Shown here one piece after another: positions 15,701-15,852 of a stretch of DNA of 15,852 bases. Source of the DNA: Prevotella sp. CAG:924 (GTDB lineage: Bacteria > Bacteroidota > Bacteroidia > Bacteroidales > Bacteroidaceae); contig HF988485.1 in NCBI GenBank assembly GCA_000431975.1, forward strand, positions 1 through 15,852, written 5' to 3'. Position 1 is the first letter of the stretch. The number at the start of each line of letters is the position of its first letter. The position numbers were made by a program, and so were the translations under genes. The notes beneath the pieces were generated by a model, which ran no database searches, was not told where the DNA came from, and saw nothing but the letters and a program-made list of their open reading frames with translations.

Positions 15701-15766
15701 GATGTGGTGGTCGTACGCACGGAGACCGCGAACGGCACACTGATGACGAAGCTCAGAGTGCGGTAA
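9797..15766 (+). CDS. Giant secreted discoidin-domain protein, probable fimbrial tip or surface adhesin with T9SS-like C-terminus
   Basis: A 1989-residue protein. Its type I signal peptide ends near Val-Gly-Ala-Gln (about 25), with no lipobox, unlike the pilins. Residues about 52-180 resemble an F5/8C (discoidin) domain: 'KAFDGNNGSYWKSE', 'AYLIFDVGDGYQNIKRLQIY', 'DWQTIETI', 'GRYVKLTFEK', 'VNEVSFY'. About 640-815 look like a carbohydrate-binding jelly-roll, ending 'MYIDDIRVYI'. 'WQGSSTSNWNNDANW' (from 1369), 'HFEPGAQMLHAEQLLYDKAW' (from 1486) and 'VGNPFMAPLDVQAF' (from 1684) are motifs I associate with very large Bacteroidetes surface proteins. The last 84 residues ('SVSVWSVSGALLKKATL' and 'TLMTKLRVR') resemble a T9SS type A sorting domain. 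Last gene of the operon, 17 bases after the adaptor. Binding to host glycans or other cells is inferred. GC rises sharply from about 15,100 on, over the C-terminal 220 residues. Confidence 0.82.
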   Translation: MKYKHNLYTLLILFCAMFVAQNVGAQVKGNQYVTFNKVAFGNGNNNIQYITSSDALNEDENTVVSKAFDGNNGSYWKSEVSAAPAYLIFDVGDGYQNIKRLQIYVSDSEGYAKSFKLECNSSSDAASSNDWQTIETIEDFTTTGTHILYPIILTGRYVKLTFEKKTEQEQINVNEVSFYTASDNYINKTIQHKVAKWFDLRSGISEAAKAMDTFDDETKMFTLQDGTTEVQAAHTYLDTIYVHKGTSVSLEIPDKLGTNTSIKSYQRWYSFRTDGTYRTNNTGENDVWDLLTPADGISGTSYRYANGYVGYPKGANLYKVDFYVPTDDEFTKWFGAGAATTYDNKYYLVACDVSSYTDYTENFDRESSSKSSFDPKSGNPYEPTLTHRVLFYIVTVDGREQDDSDSPTWTNGMGRLVGKEKESYKGGPGDGKKFLEEYDISFPFTRVSDHTKELVALSKDVWSYAIPGVSKDADSDTLNISLQDNGSGITLATTKLTGMTRIIQFNYPHDNTTDNTQYVDANNSKATIYVTKTVGGTKYNIARFNLTFIRDTRLLTQTQLEQIEDGTIQNESLKYYQFRTDKYLEQNYQLLTSLNFDYDPAVADTYGSPSFYPFPLAWTSNSYSFYDGANNNDFKSGNKYPEWGFYAIMNDFMEGGHWNNGTANAYGKPLPGSNYHMYVDASDRPGVIARLPFRRKLCKGSELFVTAWVKSAGWDSNMADAGMLFSVMGVKTDQVLGTVYEPIYRHSSSQVRRTDYLSGKMPGTGSGTNEWMQMYFSFVIDADADYDSYVLQIDNNSASTGEGDMYIDDIRVYIATPSAEVKQLDATCTNERTLMSIKLDWNRLLSRLGQEEGQNKMEAIDFCFIDKAKYDDYLEENPGRFQQAIENSVVEVGDNTPGGPGGGYNQKYNTLYFNLDFDRNTTYDKPHPRLAGQNVVDGKYCFYGTTDEFGNKALAVDFYSDLTPNRTYMMLIQVNDGNEASSSDFQESINNDECGINTSFTVTAQTLLRVNGEVVDPSTDFCAGQIFNFSAQVRVPKQEADGSESYTIVDKGVYFDWFFGTEKEYMQEDPDNGVSLEQALTTFREIYPDNEDLTGVVSGKQIPEGTTEEVELTDAMINVIEKYLNDSGEAEGAHNRLVLRKENLDITLLNSGLKLVIQPIPMIFPPDGTIDKDSWAKVCWNYVPLEFNVSGDAPQLHAGFNPVQYPSDDFNPCLRIGLAQIAETTADKPLRVDLRGAKYVSEKAAYIGMVTATSAEVYSKIYLIDTDDPAYKSKYFPEGFSEFSLPIGYIKSLHAQEYNYPSEFNDYMEIYFDTETTQSNDFRFQPKEGYYYTFAVHFEEHGDEGSDVSNACFGRFTIKMKVVPEYLVWQGSSTSNWNNDANWKRADAADIKNTDGTYETNAANTTDNGFVPMLFSNVVMPRGSKAELYMAGYTSKEGKEVWDGKRPDGMESPTENIQYDLMAYDNTSDNTLSTQRYRVNICRDIHFEPGAQMLHAEQLLYDKAWTDVEITPRQWTAVSTPLQDVVAGDWYAPTATGRQETEYFKDIKFTDGGYDRLNPAVYQRSWSTGATIVEKPTPNTSVSFDTEWSSAYNDAYVPYVAGGGFSIQGILNQEQQPSSTDKLLFRFPKADTSYYVSTGTLSRNNAGKLLVSNMVNRSDPYTYVDPVVVLAMLTPSADGKYLMVGNPFMAPLDVQAFVAANNDVLAQKYWISSGLTTTAVTYDGTRWSEGTSLIPPYSVFYVEAKTPSTAGVEVKFTAAMQKFATSSTDAGSQAASLKITAEAAEGSSSAAVRYAASASNGFGMEDAQMISGLTGNASNAPQVYTVAGNTAVSVNQLKDAQRIPLGVTAADGSVVTLTFSGVAAVKDAALYDAELQSETPLHEGYQLTVNGSSYGRYFLIGKGPGTTTGISDVETDDNVSVSSILPRQIVVTSDAELRSVSVWSVSGALLKKATLNGDYTCTLNNVDSDVVVVRTETANGTLMTKLRVR

Positions 15767-15789
15767 TTGACCGACAAGACATATACGAG

Positions 15790-15825
15790 AAACGGGGATA
15801 TCCATGCGGATGTCCCCGTTTTTTT
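15790..15825 (+). terminator. Intrinsic terminator closing the fimbrial operon
   Basis: The arms AACGGGGATATCC (15791-15803) and GGATGTCCCCGTT (15808-15820) pair throughout, with one T-G wobble, around the loop ATGC; A15790 and T15821 extend the stem. A run of seven T (15819-15825) follows the GC-rich part. It lies 24 bases after the last stop codon. Confidence 0.92.
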
Positions 15826-15852
15826 GGTACGCTCGGCATGAGTATTAGCTAA
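15826..15852. other. Non-coding end of window
   Basis: These 27 bases after the terminator are too few to assign to anything; no start of a following gene is visible. Confidence 0.5.

Noticed and set aside
9797..15766. von Willebrand A (MIDAS) domain as in the Porphyromonas tip protein Mfa5
   Set aside because: I looked for Asp-x-Ser-x-Ser with following MIDAS residues; the nearest, Asp-Val-Ser-Ser-Tyr around residue 352, fails at the last position.
1..15852. CRISPR array, insertion sequence, toxin-antitoxin pair or phage gene
   Set aside because: No spaced repeats, no transposase or integrase motifs and no small two-gene module were seen on either strand.

Overview
The window looks like chromosome of a member of Bacteroidales, most likely Prevotella or a close relative. 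The evidence is the content: fimbrillin-type lipoproteins of the FimA/Mfa1 and FimB/Mfa2 families, a DUF3575 barrel and a DUF3868/OmpA-like protein, a very large surface protein with a C-terminus resembling a type IX secretion sorting domain, and A-rich leaders with few Shine-Dalgarno sequences. The genus is an inference.

Layout. Bases 1-203 (minus strand) hold the N-terminal 67 codons of an iron-containing alcohol dehydrogenase that runs off the window. Bases 204-1170 are a divergent, gene-free region. It contains a good Bacteroidetes-type promoter match (689-718), a 7-bp inverted repeat followed by a T-run (1032-1080), a lone -7-like box (1083-1090) and a hairpin resembling a tRNA T-arm (623-638). 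Bases 1171-15766 hold seven co-directional plus-strand genes, closed by a strong intrinsic terminator (15790-15825). In order they are a DUF3575 outer-membrane barrel, a DUF3868/OmpA-like periplasmic protein, the probable major fimbrillin, a Mfa2/FimB-type anchor, two further pilin-like lipoproteins, and a 1989-residue secreted protein with an N-terminal discoidin (F5/8C)-like domain.

How the genes fit together. This is a type V (FimA/Mfa1-type) fimbrial operon. The inferred model is that pilins are exported as lipoproteins, freed by cleavage at a conserved Thr-Arg-Ala site, and polymerised by donor-strand exchange. The anchor lacks the site and stays lipidated, the two extra pilins act as minor or adaptor subunits, and the giant protein is the tip or surface adhesin. 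The Thr-Arg-Ala motif lies 31-35 residues after the lipid cysteine in exactly the three proteins expected to be processed.

A strong GC-rich hairpin sits directly after the major pilin gene. It is followed by a leader with no gene and no evident promoter, so downstream genes may be expressed by partial read-through, which would set the ratio of shaft to accessory subunits. The tip gene is the only one with a full AGGAGG ribosome binding site, which is unusual for this phylum. Nothing here shows a wholly new system; the new content is in the architecture and control of this fimbrial locus.
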